DNA of 64,000 bases from Opitutaceae bacterium (GTDB lineage Bacteria; Verrucomicrobiota; Verrucomicrobiia; Opitutales; Opitutaceae): NCBI GenBank assembly GCA_016794625.1, contig JAEUGY010000036.1, positions 1 through 64,000 on the forward strand, written 5' to 3'. The position numbers were made by a program, and so were the translations under genes. Shown in pieces: positions 8,592-16,899 of the stretch (within the stretch, counting starts at the first letter, position 1; every line of letters starts with the position of its first letter). The notes beneath the pieces were generated by a model. The model made no database searches and was not told where the DNA came from. It worked only from the letters and a program-made list of their open reading frames with translations.

Positions 8592-10004
8592 CTAGAGGCC
8601 GAACACCTTCAGCACGCCATTCCACACGGACGACCAAAACCGTCCCGGCTTGCCCCGCTCATCCGGCACGGAGGTCTCCTGACAGAGAAAAAGGCCGGGA
8701 CCGACAAAGAGATCATCGAACAGGGGGTTCATATCCCGAAAGAATCCCCAGAACGTTTCCGCCCGCACCGGCAGGTACTCCAGATTGGGCGTGAATCCAA
8801 TCGTCGCGTCCTGATTGGTCCGTCGCGCGGCGCGCACATTGCCTTCCCGCTCCGCCAGATTCTCCGCCCGAATGCCGCGGCTGCCGGTCACCACCAGGCG
8901 ACACGGTCCCTTGAATTCAAAAAAACGGAACTGGAGCGTGATCCAGGACAACCAGCGGTCCAGCACCCAGCGGCGGGCGATCCGCAGCGGCTCCTCCGCC
9001 GGCGTCACCACGCCGGCCAGAAACCGCGGGCGGAGGATGATGGACGATCCCGCCGGCACCTCGATGACCGCCAGCTCCAGATGCGGATCATCGGCATTTG
9101 ACAGGGTCACGCGATAATCCGACCCGGCCACGCCATTTCGCATCTCGACCAATTCGGACAGGCCGCAGGCGAGGCTGGTAAAGGGGATGCGCCAGTCGAG
9201 GAGGAATCGGGTGCGGCGCGTCAGGCCTTCGTCGCTCGCCTGGAGAAACTGCTCCTTCACCCGGAGGATTTCCCCGGGCCAGAGCGGCACATCGACTGAG
9301 ACGTGACTTTCGCTCACCGCAGGAAACGCCGGTGACTCCGTGCTCAGCCGCAAGGGACGTCCCCGCCCGACCCACGGAGCGAGTCCATAGTACAGAAACA
9401 GCTTCCAGAGACTCGGGCCAAAAAAATACAACCCCAGCGCCAGCGCGAGGTATCCCTTGGATCGATCCCAGGCGGCACTCACGTAGTGCGCCACCGCGGA
9501 CCGGGTCTTCCGCACGATCTCCATCTCCGACTCGATCCGGGCAATCGATGCCTGCGCTCCCTCGGCCTCCCAGGCCGTGTGCGTGAGCAGGCGCTGCAAT
9601 TCCGGCAGTTTTCCGGCTGCCTCCGCGCGCATGGCCGCCACGCGCGCCGCCTGTTCCCGGTTCGCGGTCTGCTGATCCGATCCGCCGAAGAGGCGGTCCC
9701 ACCAGCTCTCCAGTTCCTTCAACATCGACAGCACTTTCTCCGCCCGCTCCACGCGTTGCTGTTGCACGGCGAGGTCCGCCCGCAGGGCCTCCACCCGCGC
9801 GGCGATCTCACCTTTCAACGCGATCAGGCGGTCGCGCTCACGCTCGAGCCGGCTCAGTGACTCCATGCGCTGCTGCTCCGCCCCCTGTTGATCGCGAATA
9901 AACAGCCACATCGCATACGCACCGAGTGAGAGCACGACGATGAGCACCGCCACGCCCAGTTTTTCAACGAGCCAGGCAACCAGTTTGGCCAATAACAGGT
10001 ACAT
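8592..10004 (-). CDS. Membrane-anchored coiled-coil protein with AIM24-like C-terminal domain
   Basis: Unknown function, 470 residues from the chosen ATG at 10004. That start is preceded by an AGGGG purine run and leads straight into a hydrophobic helix (about residues 8-35). An upstream in-frame ATG at 10178 would add 58 unlikely residues. A long charged coiled-coil follows (about 38-175), then a second membrane segment (about 185-207), then a globular region of about 260 residues. That region has beta-rich stretches such as Val-Pro-Ala-Gly-Ser-Ser-Ile-Ile-Leu and Gly-Pro-Gly-Leu-Phe-Leu that recall the AIM24/DUF124 beta-sandwich. The AIM24 resemblance is by eye only. It is divergent from glutamate dehydrogenase. 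Confidence 0.65.
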   Translation of the reverse strand: MYLLLAKLVAWLVEKLGVAVLIVVLSLGAYAMWLFIRDQQGAEQQRMESLSRLERERDRLIALKGEIAARVEALRADLAVQQQRVERAEKVLSMLKELESWWDRLFGGSDQQTANREQAARVAAMRAEAAGKLPELQRLLTHTAWEAEGAQASIARIESEMEIVRKTRSAVAHYVSAAWDRSKGYLALALGLYFFGPSLWKLFLYYGLAPWVGRGRPLRLSTESPAFPAVSESHVSVDVPLWPGEILRVKEQFLQASDEGLTRRTRFLLDWRIPFTSLACGLSELVEMRNGVAGSDYRVTLSNADDPHLELAVIEVPAGSSIILRPRFLAGVVTPAEEPLRIARRWVLDRWLSWITLQFRFFEFKGPCRLVVTGSRGIRAENLAEREGNVRAARRTNQDATIGFTPNLEYLPVRAETFWGFFRDMNPLFDDLFVGPGLFLCQETSVPDERGKPGRFWSSVWNGVLKVFGL

Positions 10005-10193
10005 CCGCCCCTGATCTGGACGACGAATGGCGTTAGTTTCAACCGCCATTGAATCATTTTGCCCGGCCGCGCACATCTGGAGTCCTGATTCCCCCTCCCA
10101 CCCCGCCTGTTTTCCGTCCCGGCGGGCTTCGCGATGCCGTTTGCCAAGGAACGGCGTCTCCTCCAGACTATGCGGCAAATCCCAACCCCTTCG

Positions 10194-11468
10194 ATGTCCA
10201 AAGTCATTGTTTCACCGCTTTACGACTCCGATGTCTTCCGCATGGCGTGCCGCCAGTTCGACCAGGCGGCGGATGCGATCAATCTTCCGGAGGCCATCCG
10301 GGACCGGACCAAATGGCCGCGACGCTGCCTGGCCGTGTCCCTGCCCATCCGCCGCGACGATGGCTCGATCACGGTGTTCGAAGGCTACCGGGTCCAACAC
10401 AACCTCTCCACGGGTCCGTCCAAGGGCGGTATCCGCTTTCACCCCCACGTGACCATTGGCGAGGTGGCGGCTCTGGCCATGTGGATGAGCTGGAAATGCT
10501 CGCTCGTCGGCCTGCCCTACGGAGGCGCCAAGGGAGGGGTCATTGTCGATCCGAACCAGCTTTCCCTGAATGAGCTGGAACGGCTCTCCCGGCGCTACAT
10601 GCAGGAGCTGATCCCGTTCATCGGACCTCATGTCGACGTGCCCGCCCCGGACATGGGCACCAATGAAAAGATCATGGGCTGGATGGTCGACACCTACTCG
10701 AATCACGTCGGCCACCTGGAGTCCGCCATCGTGACCGGCAAACCCATCGCCCTCGGGGGTTCGCAGGGACGTCGCGAGGCCACCGGCGCCGGCGTCGCCT
10801 ACCTGGTGACCAAGTACCTCGCCGATCTCAAGATCCCGGTCAAAAAGGCCACCGTGGCCATCCAAGGGTTTGGCAACGTCGGCTCCGAAACCGCCGCCGC
10901 CCTCGATCACTACGGTGCGAAGGTCATCGCCATCTCCGACCACACCGCCGCGTTTCACAGCCCCAAGGGCATCAATATCAAGAAGGCCCTCGAGTACGTG
11001 CGCTTCAATAAAGTGCTCAAGGACTTCGACGGCGGCGATGAGATCACCAATGAGCAGCTTCTCACGATGAAGTGCACCGTGCTCGCGCCCGCCGCCCTCG
11101 AGCGGGTGATCACCCCCGAACTCGCGCCCAAACTGCAGTGCCGGATCCTGGCCGAGGCGGCCAACGGCCCCACCACCAATCAAGCCGACAAGATCATCAA
11201 TGATCGGGGCGACATCGAAGTGATCCCGGACGTGCTCTGCAATTCGGGCGGCGTGATCGTCTCGTACTTCGAGTGGCTGCAGAATCTGCAGAACTACTAC
11301 TGGGGCCGGGATGAAGTGTTGACCAAGCTCTATGCCATTCTCGACCGGGCCAAGGACTCGGTCGAATACCAGCGGCGGAAGTTCAAGTTCAGTCGACGCC
11401 TCGCCGCCCTGACCCTCGGCATTGCCCGGGTCGCCGAGGCGAAGGAAAGCCGCGGTCTGTTTCCCTGA
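10194..11468 (+). CDS. gdhA: Glu/Leu/Phe/Val dehydrogenase, probable glutamate dehydrogenase
   Basis: Cytoplasmic enzyme of 424 residues that interconverts glutamate with 2-oxoglutarate and ammonia using NAD(P). The catalytic segment Pro-Tyr-Gly-Gly-Ala-Lys-Gly-Gly (Lys113) is intact, as are the substrate-binding Gln-His-Asn and Lys-Gly-Gly-Ile-Arg segments near residues 68-82. A Rossmann Gly-Phe-Gly-Asn-Val-Gly motif binds the dinucleotide. The ATG at 10194 begins Met-Ser-Lys-Val-Ile-Val; an in-frame ATG at 10134 would add 20 residues without homology. Length and motifs suit the hexameric GdhA class, though leucine dehydrogenase-type activity cannot be excluded. It is monocistronic as far as I can see. 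Confidence 0.92.
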   Translation: MSKVIVSPLYDSDVFRMACRQFDQAADAINLPEAIRDRTKWPRRCLAVSLPIRRDDGSITVFEGYRVQHNLSTGPSKGGIRFHPHVTIGEVAALAMWMSWKCSLVGLPYGGAKGGVIVDPNQLSLNELERLSRRYMQELIPFIGPHVDVPAPDMGTNEKIMGWMVDTYSNHVGHLESAIVTGKPIALGGSQGRREATGAGVAYLVTKYLADLKIPVKKATVAIQGFGNVGSETAAALDHYGAKVIAISDHTAAFHSPKGINIKKALEYVRFNKVLKDFDGGDEITNEQLLTMKCTVLAPAALERVITPELAPKLQCRILAEAANGPTTNQADKIINDRGDIEVIPDVLCNSGGVIVSYFEWLQNLQNYYWGRDEVLTKLYAILDRAKDSVEYQRRKFKFSRRLAALTLGIARVAEAKESRGLFP

Positions 11469-11551
11469 TCCGACCCATCCGGCCACGCGGAACGCAGCCG
11501 CGAAGTTTCCGAATCACCGTTCGCCACCCACTTCTCACTCGCACCCTCCTC

Positions 11552-12661
11552 ATGTCTCTTCCCTCTCTGCTCAATCGGCGGCACTTTATCCGCCAGCTCT
11601 CGGTCGGAACCACCGTCGCGCTGGCCCTGCAACCGCGTCTGCGCGCCCAAGCCTCGGCCCCGACCCGCAAGTTGGGCGTGGTGCTGGCCGGGCTGGGCAA
11701 CTACGCGCGCGGGGAATTGCTGCCGGCGCTCAAGGAAACGCAGCACTGCCGGCTCGCCGGTGTTGTCACTGGCTCCGCCGAAAAGGGTCGGACCTGGGCG
11801 CGGGAGCACGGTTTCCCGGAGAAGAATGTGTGGCACTACGACACGATGGCGCAGATGGCGTCGGCCGACGACGTGGATCTCGTCTACGTTGTCACCCCCA
11901 ACTCCCTGCACGCCGAACACACGGTGCGCGCCGCCGGGGCGGGCAAACATGTCATCTGTGAAAAACCGATGGCGGTGAGCGTGGCGGAGTGCGACACCAT
12001 GATCGCCGCCTGCAAGAAGGCGGGGAGAACGCTGAGCATCGGGTATCGGCTGCACTACGACCCGTATCACCAGGAGTTGATCCGGCTGGCCCGCACGCGG
12101 GAACTAGGACCCTTCATGAAGATGACCGGCGGATTCGGTTTCCGCATGGGGAAGAAAGTCTGGCGGGCGGAGCACGCGCTCGCGGGCGGCGGGCCGATGA
12201 TGGACGTGGGCATCTACGCCGTGCACGAGGCCTGCCTCGCCGCGCAGGCCGACCCGATCGCTGTCACCGCGAAGGAGCGGCCGAAGACGCGCCCGGAGAT
12301 TTTCGTGGACGTGGAGGAGTCGCTCGACTGGACCATGGAGTTCGCGAACGGCGCCCGGGCCGAGTTGTTCACCAGCTACAACGAAGGCCTGAATCAGTTT
12401 CGCGCCGAGGCCGCCCAGGGTTGGATCCAGATCGGTCCGCCCGCCTTCAGCTATCGCGGCCTCAAGGGCGCCACGCACCTGGGCCCACTGCAGTATCCCC
12501 CGCTCCGGCAGCAGGCGGTGCATCTCGACGCGATCGCGCGCTCGATCCTGGAGCGCACCGAACTGCCCACTCCGGCCGCGCTGGGTCGGCGCGACATGGT
12601 GATCATCGAGGCCATCTACGAAGCCGCTCGCACGGGCCGGCGTGTCCCGGTGAAAGCCTGA
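11552..12661 (+). CDS. Gfo/Idh/MocA family oxidoreductase with Tat signal
   Basis: A 369-residue NAD(P)-dependent sugar oxidoreductase-type protein. The N-terminus has a twin-arginine signal (Asn-Arg-Arg-His-Phe-Ile-Arg-Gln followed by a hydrophobic stretch ending in Ala-Gln-Ala), so it is probably exported folded with its cofactor. The Rossmann glycine motif follows near residue 50 (Leu-Ala-Gly-Leu-Gly-Asn), and the family Glu-Lys-Pro motif is at about residue 137. Exported Gfo/Idh/MocA proteins are common in Verrucomicrobiota and Bacteroidota and act on sugars or glycosides; the substrate here is unknown. It lies 83 bp after gdhA. Confidence 0.88.
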   Translation: MSLPSLLNRRHFIRQLSVGTTVALALQPRLRAQASAPTRKLGVVLAGLGNYARGELLPALKETQHCRLAGVVTGSAEKGRTWAREHGFPEKNVWHYDTMAQMASADDVDLVYVVTPNSLHAEHTVRAAGAGKHVICEKPMAVSVAECDTMIAACKKAGRTLSIGYRLHYDPYHQELIRLARTRELGPFMKMTGGFGFRMGKKVWRAEHALAGGGPMMDVGIYAVHEACLAAQADPIAVTAKERPKTRPEIFVDVEESLDWTMEFANGARAELFTSYNEGLNQFRAEAAQGWIQIGPPAFSYRGLKGATHLGPLQYPPLRQQAVHLDAIARSILERTELPTPAALGRRDMVIIEAIYEAARTGRRVPVKA

Positions 12662-12693
12662 CCGCGGCACCGCACGGGCTGTCACGCACGGGA

Positions 12694-12729
12694 CAAAAAA
12701 AGAAGGGGCATCCGCACAGGATGCCCCTT
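12694..12729 (-). terminator. Rho-independent terminator of the VPDSG-CTERM gene
   Basis: A perfect 10-bp stem (arms 12703-12712 and 12720-12729, 7-base loop) is followed on the minus strand by a run of seven T residues (12694-12700 read as A on the plus strand). It sits 34 bp beyond the stop of the minus-strand gene at 12763. The stem may also slow transcription arriving from the convergent upstream gene, but the plus-strand side lacks a good T run. Confidence 0.85.
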
Positions 12730-12762
12730 CGCAACCAAAAACGCCCTCCGAGGGAGGGTGAA

Positions 12763-13446
12763 TCAACGCCGGCGGCGCATCAGTCCGAGGGCCAGCAGGG
12801 CCGCCGAGAACAAGGCGATCGACGCACCGCTGTCCGGCACGGAAGAAACGGTCAGCGAGGAGAGGTAGAACTGGGCCGACAGCGGCTCGCCGCCCTTGAA
12901 GGCGAACGTGAACGAGCTGCCGGTCATGTTGACATTGAGAAATCCGACATTGTCGGGCAGCACGGTGGACACGCCGTTGAGCAGGAACTCATCCCCGGCG
13001 ACCCAGCTGGTGAAATTATGACCATCCGACCGGAGACCGATCGAGGACAGGTTGACCACGCGATCAAAGGTGATCGTCAGCGACTCACCCACCGTGATGT
13101 TGTCATCGCTGGTGGTCTTGCTCAGGTGGTAGACGCCGAGTCCGGCACCCTTCGTGTTGGTCCAGTTGGTCTCACGATCCTGCACCACAGCGGCCACGTT
13201 GCCATTGTAGGTCGCGGTGGCCGTCGCGGTGATGCCATCCTTCACGAAGGTCAGATTGCCGTTGAAGATGCCCGCGTCCACGTTCGAGCTGACGATATCG
13301 TTGTAAACCACGATACCGTTGGTTGGCAAAAAGTCCGACGCTCCTCGTCCGAGCTTGTAAAAATCGAACTGGGCGGCGCCCAGCGGGAGTACAATTGCGG
13401 AGAGCAACGTGCCTAGAAGCAGGGATTTGGTCGTAGAGTTACGCAT
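12763..13446 (-). CDS. VPDSG-CTERM sorted extracellular protein
   Basis: A 227-residue exported protein. It has an N-terminal signal peptide (basic start, hydrophobic core, Leu-Gly-Ala-Ala) and a C-terminal sorting tail: Val-Pro-Asp-Ser-Gly, a membrane helix and four arginines. This VPDSG-CTERM signal is a verrucomicrobial variant of PEP-CTERM, recognised by an exosortase, and marks proteins sent to the surface or matrix. The mature part is beta-rich, with features such as Asn-Gly-Val-Ser-Thr-Val-Leu-Pro. No exosortase gene is in the window. An intrinsic terminator lies just downstream. Confidence 0.85.
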   Translation of the reverse strand: MRNSTTKSLLLGTLLSAIVLPLGAAQFDFYKLGRGASDFLPTNGIVVYNDIVSSNVDAGIFNGNLTFVKDGITATATATYNGNVAAVVQDRETNWTNTKGAGLGVYHLSKTTSDDNITVGESLTITFDRVVNLSSIGLRSDGHNFTSWVAGDEFLLNGVSTVLPDNVGFLNVNMTGSSFTFAFKGGEPLSAQFYLSSLTVSSVPDSGASIALFSAALLALGLMRRRR

Positions 13447-13549
13447 AAAATGTCTTCAGATTTTGGTTACGATTCATTATAGCAACCTCCGGGCCAGTCG
13501 GCCTCGATCCCGGCGGACGCGGGCGGCGGGAGTGCGCGCAAAGCACTGT

Positions 13550-13559
13550 TGCCATGGCA
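13550..13559. promoter_or_regulatory. Palindromic site in a divergent intergenic region
   Basis: The 226-bp gap between the VPDSG-CTERM gene (minus) and the hydroxyacyl dehydrogenase gene (plus) contains a perfect 10-bp palindrome, TGCCATGGCA, flanked by TGT on the left and AACA two bases to the right. It could be an operator half-site pair, but a palindrome this short can occur by chance. Confidence 0.15.
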
Positions 13560-13672
13560 GTAACATTTCTCCAAAAAAGTGTGATTCCGGGATGCCTGCC
13601 CCGACCCGGCGTCCAGCTGGAGCGTAAAGAACTCCGACTTCCCCCCGTTTCTGCCAACCGCCCCCCTTTCCC

Positions 13673-14668
13673 ATGAGCCACCCGCCCGAAATCCAACGTA
13701 TCGCCGTCATTGGCGGCGGTCTCATCGGCTCCAGCTGGGCCGCACACTTTCTGGGACGCGGCCTCGACGTGACCGTCTGTGATCCCGCGCCCGGCGCCGA
13801 GGAGCGGATACGCGGGTTTGTCGACCGCGCCTGGCCGGTGGTGACCCAGCTCGGGCTGGCGCCCGGGGCCACGCGCGAGCGACTCCGCTACACGGCGGAA
13901 CTCGATGAAGCGGTGGCCGGGGCTCAGTTCGTCCAGGAAAACGGGCCCGAACGGGAGGACTTCAAGATCGCGCTGTTCGCCGAACTCGACGACTTGGTGC
14001 CGCCCGATGTCCTCATCGCCTCCAGCACCTCCGGACTGAGCATGAGCACGCTGCAATCGCGGTGCCGCCATCCCGAGCGCTGCGTCATCGGGCACCCCTT
14101 CAACCCGCCGCACCTCATTCCCCTCGTGGAAGTGGTCGGAGGCCGGGCCACCTCGGCCCAGACGGTGGAACAGGCCCGAGCCTTCTACACCCGCATGCGC
14201 AAGAAGGCCATCGTGCTCCACCGCGAGGTGCCGGGCCACGTCGCCAACCGACTCCAAGCCGCGCTTTGGCGGGAAGTCGTGCACCTGGTTGACCAAGGCG
14301 TGATCAGCGTGGCCGACGCTGATGACGCGGTCAGTTTTGGTCCGGGTCTTCGCTGGGGCCTCATGGGGCCCAACCTCATCTTTCACCTCGGGGGCGGTCC
14401 CGGAGGCATGGAACACTTTCTCGCCCATCTGTCGGGGCCCTTTTCCCGCTGGTGGGACACCCTCGGCGAGCCCGTGTTGACGCCTGAACTGAAGGAACGT
14501 CTGGTCGCGGGCGTGAAGGCGGAGGCCGCCGGTCGGTCAATCACGGAGCTCGAACGCCAGCGCGATCAGCTGCTCCTCGGATTGCTCGCGCTGCGCCGCG
14601 AGACTCCGGCGGCCGCCGCTCAGTCTCCCGCTACGGGTGGCACGAAGGGCAGCAGCGAAACCACATGA
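13673..14668 (+). CDS. 3-hydroxyacyl-CoA dehydrogenase family protein (carnitine dehydrogenase-like)
   Basis: A 331-residue NAD-dependent dehydrogenase. The Rossmann motif (Val-Ile-Gly-Gly-Gly-Leu-Ile-Gly) starts near residue 13. The active-site segment Gly-His-Pro-Phe-Asn-Pro-Pro-His near residue 140 carries the catalytic histidine of 3-hydroxyacyl-CoA and L-carnitine dehydrogenases. The following Glu in Leu-Val-Glu-Val-Val is also typical. The architecture (N-terminal NAD domain, helical C-terminal domain) fits oxidation of a 3-hydroxy acid or its CoA ester, or carnitine. The 3' end overlaps the convergent lhgO gene by 49 bp. Confidence 0.85.
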   Translation: MSHPPEIQRIAVIGGGLIGSSWAAHFLGRGLDVTVCDPAPGAEERIRGFVDRAWPVVTQLGLAPGATRERLRYTAELDEAVAGAQFVQENGPEREDFKIALFAELDDLVPPDVLIASSTSGLSMSTLQSRCRHPERCVIGHPFNPPHLIPLVEVVGGRATSAQTVEQARAFYTRMRKKAIVLHREVPGHVANRLQAALWREVVHLVDQGVISVADADDAVSFGPGLRWGLMGPNLIFHLGGGPGGMEHFLAHLSGPFSRWWDTLGEPVLTPELKERLVAGVKAEAAGRSITELERQRDQLLLGLLALRRETPAAAAQSPATGGTKGSSETT

Positions 14669-15828
14669 GTCGCGATCGCGAGTGAGGCGGTGGCGGCGGG
14701 ACTGGGAGCGTTCAGCACGTGCAGGGCGCCTGGACGTTCCTCGATCCAGAAATCCTGGACGAGCGTACCGTCCGCCTGCATGGCCTGGGCGCGCACGCCG
14801 GAGCCTCCCGGAATGAGATCGGCCGACTGCAGGCTCGGAACGAGTTTCTGCAGCGCGCGGCAGGCTTGCGTCCGGCTGACGGAGCGCACGACCTCGCCGC
14901 CACAGAGCGCTGGATACTTCCGCATGAACCGCCAGAGTCCCGGGAAGACCAGGGCGTCGGCAAGGTCACGAATCGAGATCTTCCCCCAGGAATAACCTTC
15001 GCGGGCCAGGGCGAGCACGGCATTGGGCCCGGCCTCGACGCCTCCATGAATCATCCGCGTGAAGTGCACCCCGAGGAAGGGAAACCGTGCATCCGGCACC
15101 GGATACACCAGGTGACGGACCAGCGACTGCGCCCTCGGAGCCAGCAACGAGTACTCGCCGCGAAACGGCACGATCCGTACGTTCCGCTTCACCCCCGCCA
15201 GTTCCGCAATCCGGTCCGAGAAGAGCCCGGCGCAATTCACAAGGTAGTCCCCCTCGTGCGCCCCGCCGCTCGTCTCCACCACCCAGGTCGCGCCCTGTTC
15301 GCGGATCGCCGTCACCCGGCTACTCAGGGCCACCACACCGCCCTTGGATTCAATCTCGCGCTGCAGGGCGGCGCACACCGCCGCGTAATCCACAATGCCC
15401 TCCTCGGGCACATGCACCGCTCCCACGCCCCGGACGTGCGGCTCGATCTCCTGCAACTCGTCGGGACTGAGCCGCCGCAGGTGTCGCAATCCATTGCGCT
15501 GTCCCCGATCCCACAGTTTTTCCAGGGCCGGCAGCTCCTCGTTTGAGGTCGCCACGACCACCTTGCCGCACAGGTCATGCGCGATGCCGTGTTCGCGACA
15601 AAACGCCGTCATGCGACGAATGCCCTGCACCGCCAGCCGCGCCTTGAGTGAGCCGGGAGCGTAATACAGGCCCGCGTGCAGCACGCCGCTGTTGTGCGTG
15701 CTCTGGTGCCGCCCCACCCCCGGCTCTTTCTCCAGCAAGGTGACTTTTGCGTCGGGCAGGCGGAGCAAAAGCTCCCGTGCCACTGCGAGACCGACAATTC
15801 CGCCGCCGATGACTAGGATGCGCCGCAT
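14620..15828 (-). CDS. lhgO: L-2-hydroxyglutarate oxidase (FAD-dependent)
   Basis: A 402-residue DAO-family flavoprotein that oxidises L-2-hydroxyglutarate to 2-oxoglutarate, passing electrons to the membrane quinone pool or oxygen. The FAD dinucleotide motif (Val-Ile-Gly-Gly-Gly-Ile-Val-Gly) is at residues 6-13. The LhgO-type segment His-Asn-Ser-Gly-Val-Leu-His-Ala-Gly-Leu-Tyr-Tyr follows near residue 46. The ATG at 15828 is chosen because the flavin fold starts there; a longer frame adds 21 unrelated residues. It overlaps the upstream MocA-type gene by 16 bp, so it is the last gene of a three-gene operon. A related 2-hydroxyacid could be the true substrate. Confidence 0.85.
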   Translation of the reverse strand: MRRILVIGGGIVGLAVARELLLRLPDAKVTLLEKEPGVGRHQSTHNSGVLHAGLYYAPGSLKARLAVQGIRRMTAFCREHGIAHDLCGKVVVATSNEELPALEKLWDRGQRNGLRHLRRLSPDELQEIEPHVRGVGAVHVPEEGIVDYAAVCAALQREIESKGGVVALSSRVTAIREQGATWVVETSGGAHEGDYLVNCAGLFSDRIAELAGVKRNVRIVPFRGEYSLLAPRAQSLVRHLVYPVPDARFPFLGVHFTRMIHGGVEAGPNAVLALAREGYSWGKISIRDLADALVFPGLWRFMRKYPALCGGEVVRSVSRTQACRALQKLVPSLQSADLIPGGSGVRAQAMQADGTLVQDFWIEERPGALHVLNAPSPAATASLAIATHVVSLLPFVPPVAGD

Positions 15829-16886
15829 GGAGGAGTGCGTCCAAGATGGACCCAACCCTTCTGACGCGAGGACTCCAACATGGCAAGACACGCCTCCACT
15901 CCCGCACGTCCGTCAGCCCCGTTGCCCACCCGTGAAGGCCGGCCATGGATCAAGTCGATGAAGGCCGCCATCTGGTCGCGGTAGGCCTGCATGCGCACAT
16001 CGGCGAACGCCGTGTCCGCGCCCTCGTGCTTGACCGGCGGTTGCTGCGACACCAGACGCCACCCCCCTGCTTCGTCCGACAAGCGCAGCTCGCCGTACGG
16101 ATCCAAGTCGAGCAACCCGGTCGAGCCCGTGATGCGGAAGCGAAAATCCTCGCCCGGGAACGAAGGCGCCGGCAGCGCCCGGCTGGAGAAGAGGGAGCAG
16201 ATCGCGCCCGTGGAAAATTCCAGCAGCCCCATCGTCGTGTCCTCCACGGTCAAATCCGGGAGAAACGTGCGCGAGAAGGCCGACACCGTGACCACGTCGC
16301 CCCCCGTGAATCCGCGCAAGAGATCGATCGCATGCGGAGAGCTGTTGATCAAATGCCCCACACTCGCCGGGTCATTCCACCACGCCCAGTTGCCGCCGAA
16401 GCCACCCGCCTTGATCGCGCCAGCGTACATGGGCATCGACACCTGCACCGCGAGCACACGCCCGATCGTGCCCGCCTGAATCAGCTCCAGCGCCCGGGCA
16501 TTGTTGACGCGAAACCGCTGTTGGTAACCGGTCGCCAGCGTGAGCTTGTTTTGCGCCGCCGCCTCCATCAGCCGATCACAATCGGCGACCGACGTGGTCA
16601 GGGGTTTCTCCACGAGGATGTGACGCCCGGAACGCAGGGCGGCGAGGCCTTCCTCCACGTGCAGGGCGTGAGGTGTGGTGATGACCACCGCGTCGATGTC
16701 CGTGCGCCGCAACAAGGCCGCGGCATCCGGTTCGCAGGCCATGCCATAGCGCTGGGCCAGTCCCGGCGCGCGCGAACCGCCGGCCACGGCGATCAACTCG
16801 GCGGTGTCGGGAAGCCGGCGCACCGCTTCCGCGTGCGTACGACCCATGAATCCAGAGCCCAGAATGCCAAAGCGAAGACGTTTCAT
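15813..16886 (-). CDS. Gfo/Idh/MocA family oxidoreductase
   Basis: A 357-residue cytoplasmic NAD(P)-dependent oxidoreductase without a signal peptide. The Rossmann motif (Phe-Gly-Ile-Leu-Gly-Ser-Gly-Phe-Met-Gly) begins at residue 5. The Glu-Lys-Pro motif lies in Leu-Val-Glu-Lys-Pro-Leu-Thr near residue 93. The start at 16886 is set by the fold; upstream in-frame sequence belongs to the neighbouring gene in another frame. It is the middle gene of an operon with the Ldh2-type dehydrogenase (13-bp gap) and lhgO (16-bp overlap), suggesting catabolism of a sugar acid or polyol derivative. The specific substrate is unknown. Confidence 0.87.
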   Translation of the reverse strand: MKRLRFGILGSGFMGRTHAEAVRRLPDTAELIAVAGGSRAPGLAQRYGMACEPDAAALLRRTDIDAVVITTPHALHVEEGLAALRSGRHILVEKPLTTSVADCDRLMEAAAQNKLTLATGYQQRFRVNNARALELIQAGTIGRVLAVQVSMPMYAGAIKAGGFGGNWAWWNDPASVGHLINSSPHAIDLLRGFTGGDVVTVSAFSRTFLPDLTVEDTTMGLLEFSTGAICSLFSSRALPAPSFPGEDFRFRITGSTGLLDLDPYGELRLSDEAGGWRLVSQQPPVKHEGADTAFADVRMQAYRDQMAAFIDLIHGRPSRVGNGADGRAGVEACLAMLESSRQKGWVHLGRTPPCGAS

Positions 16887-16899
16887 AAGAAGAGGAAGT

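Noticed and set aside
7336..8595. Long open frames on both strands through the 207-bp repeat array
   Set aside because: The unit length is a multiple of three and lacks stops in several frames, so each unit translates to the same Arg/Pro/Gly-rich peptide; this is a property of the repeat, not a gene.
11989..13416. 475-codon plus-strand frame over the MocA gene end and the VPDSG gene
   Set aside because: It crosses a strong terminator and a well-supported minus-strand gene; the product is Arg/Gly-rich without domains.
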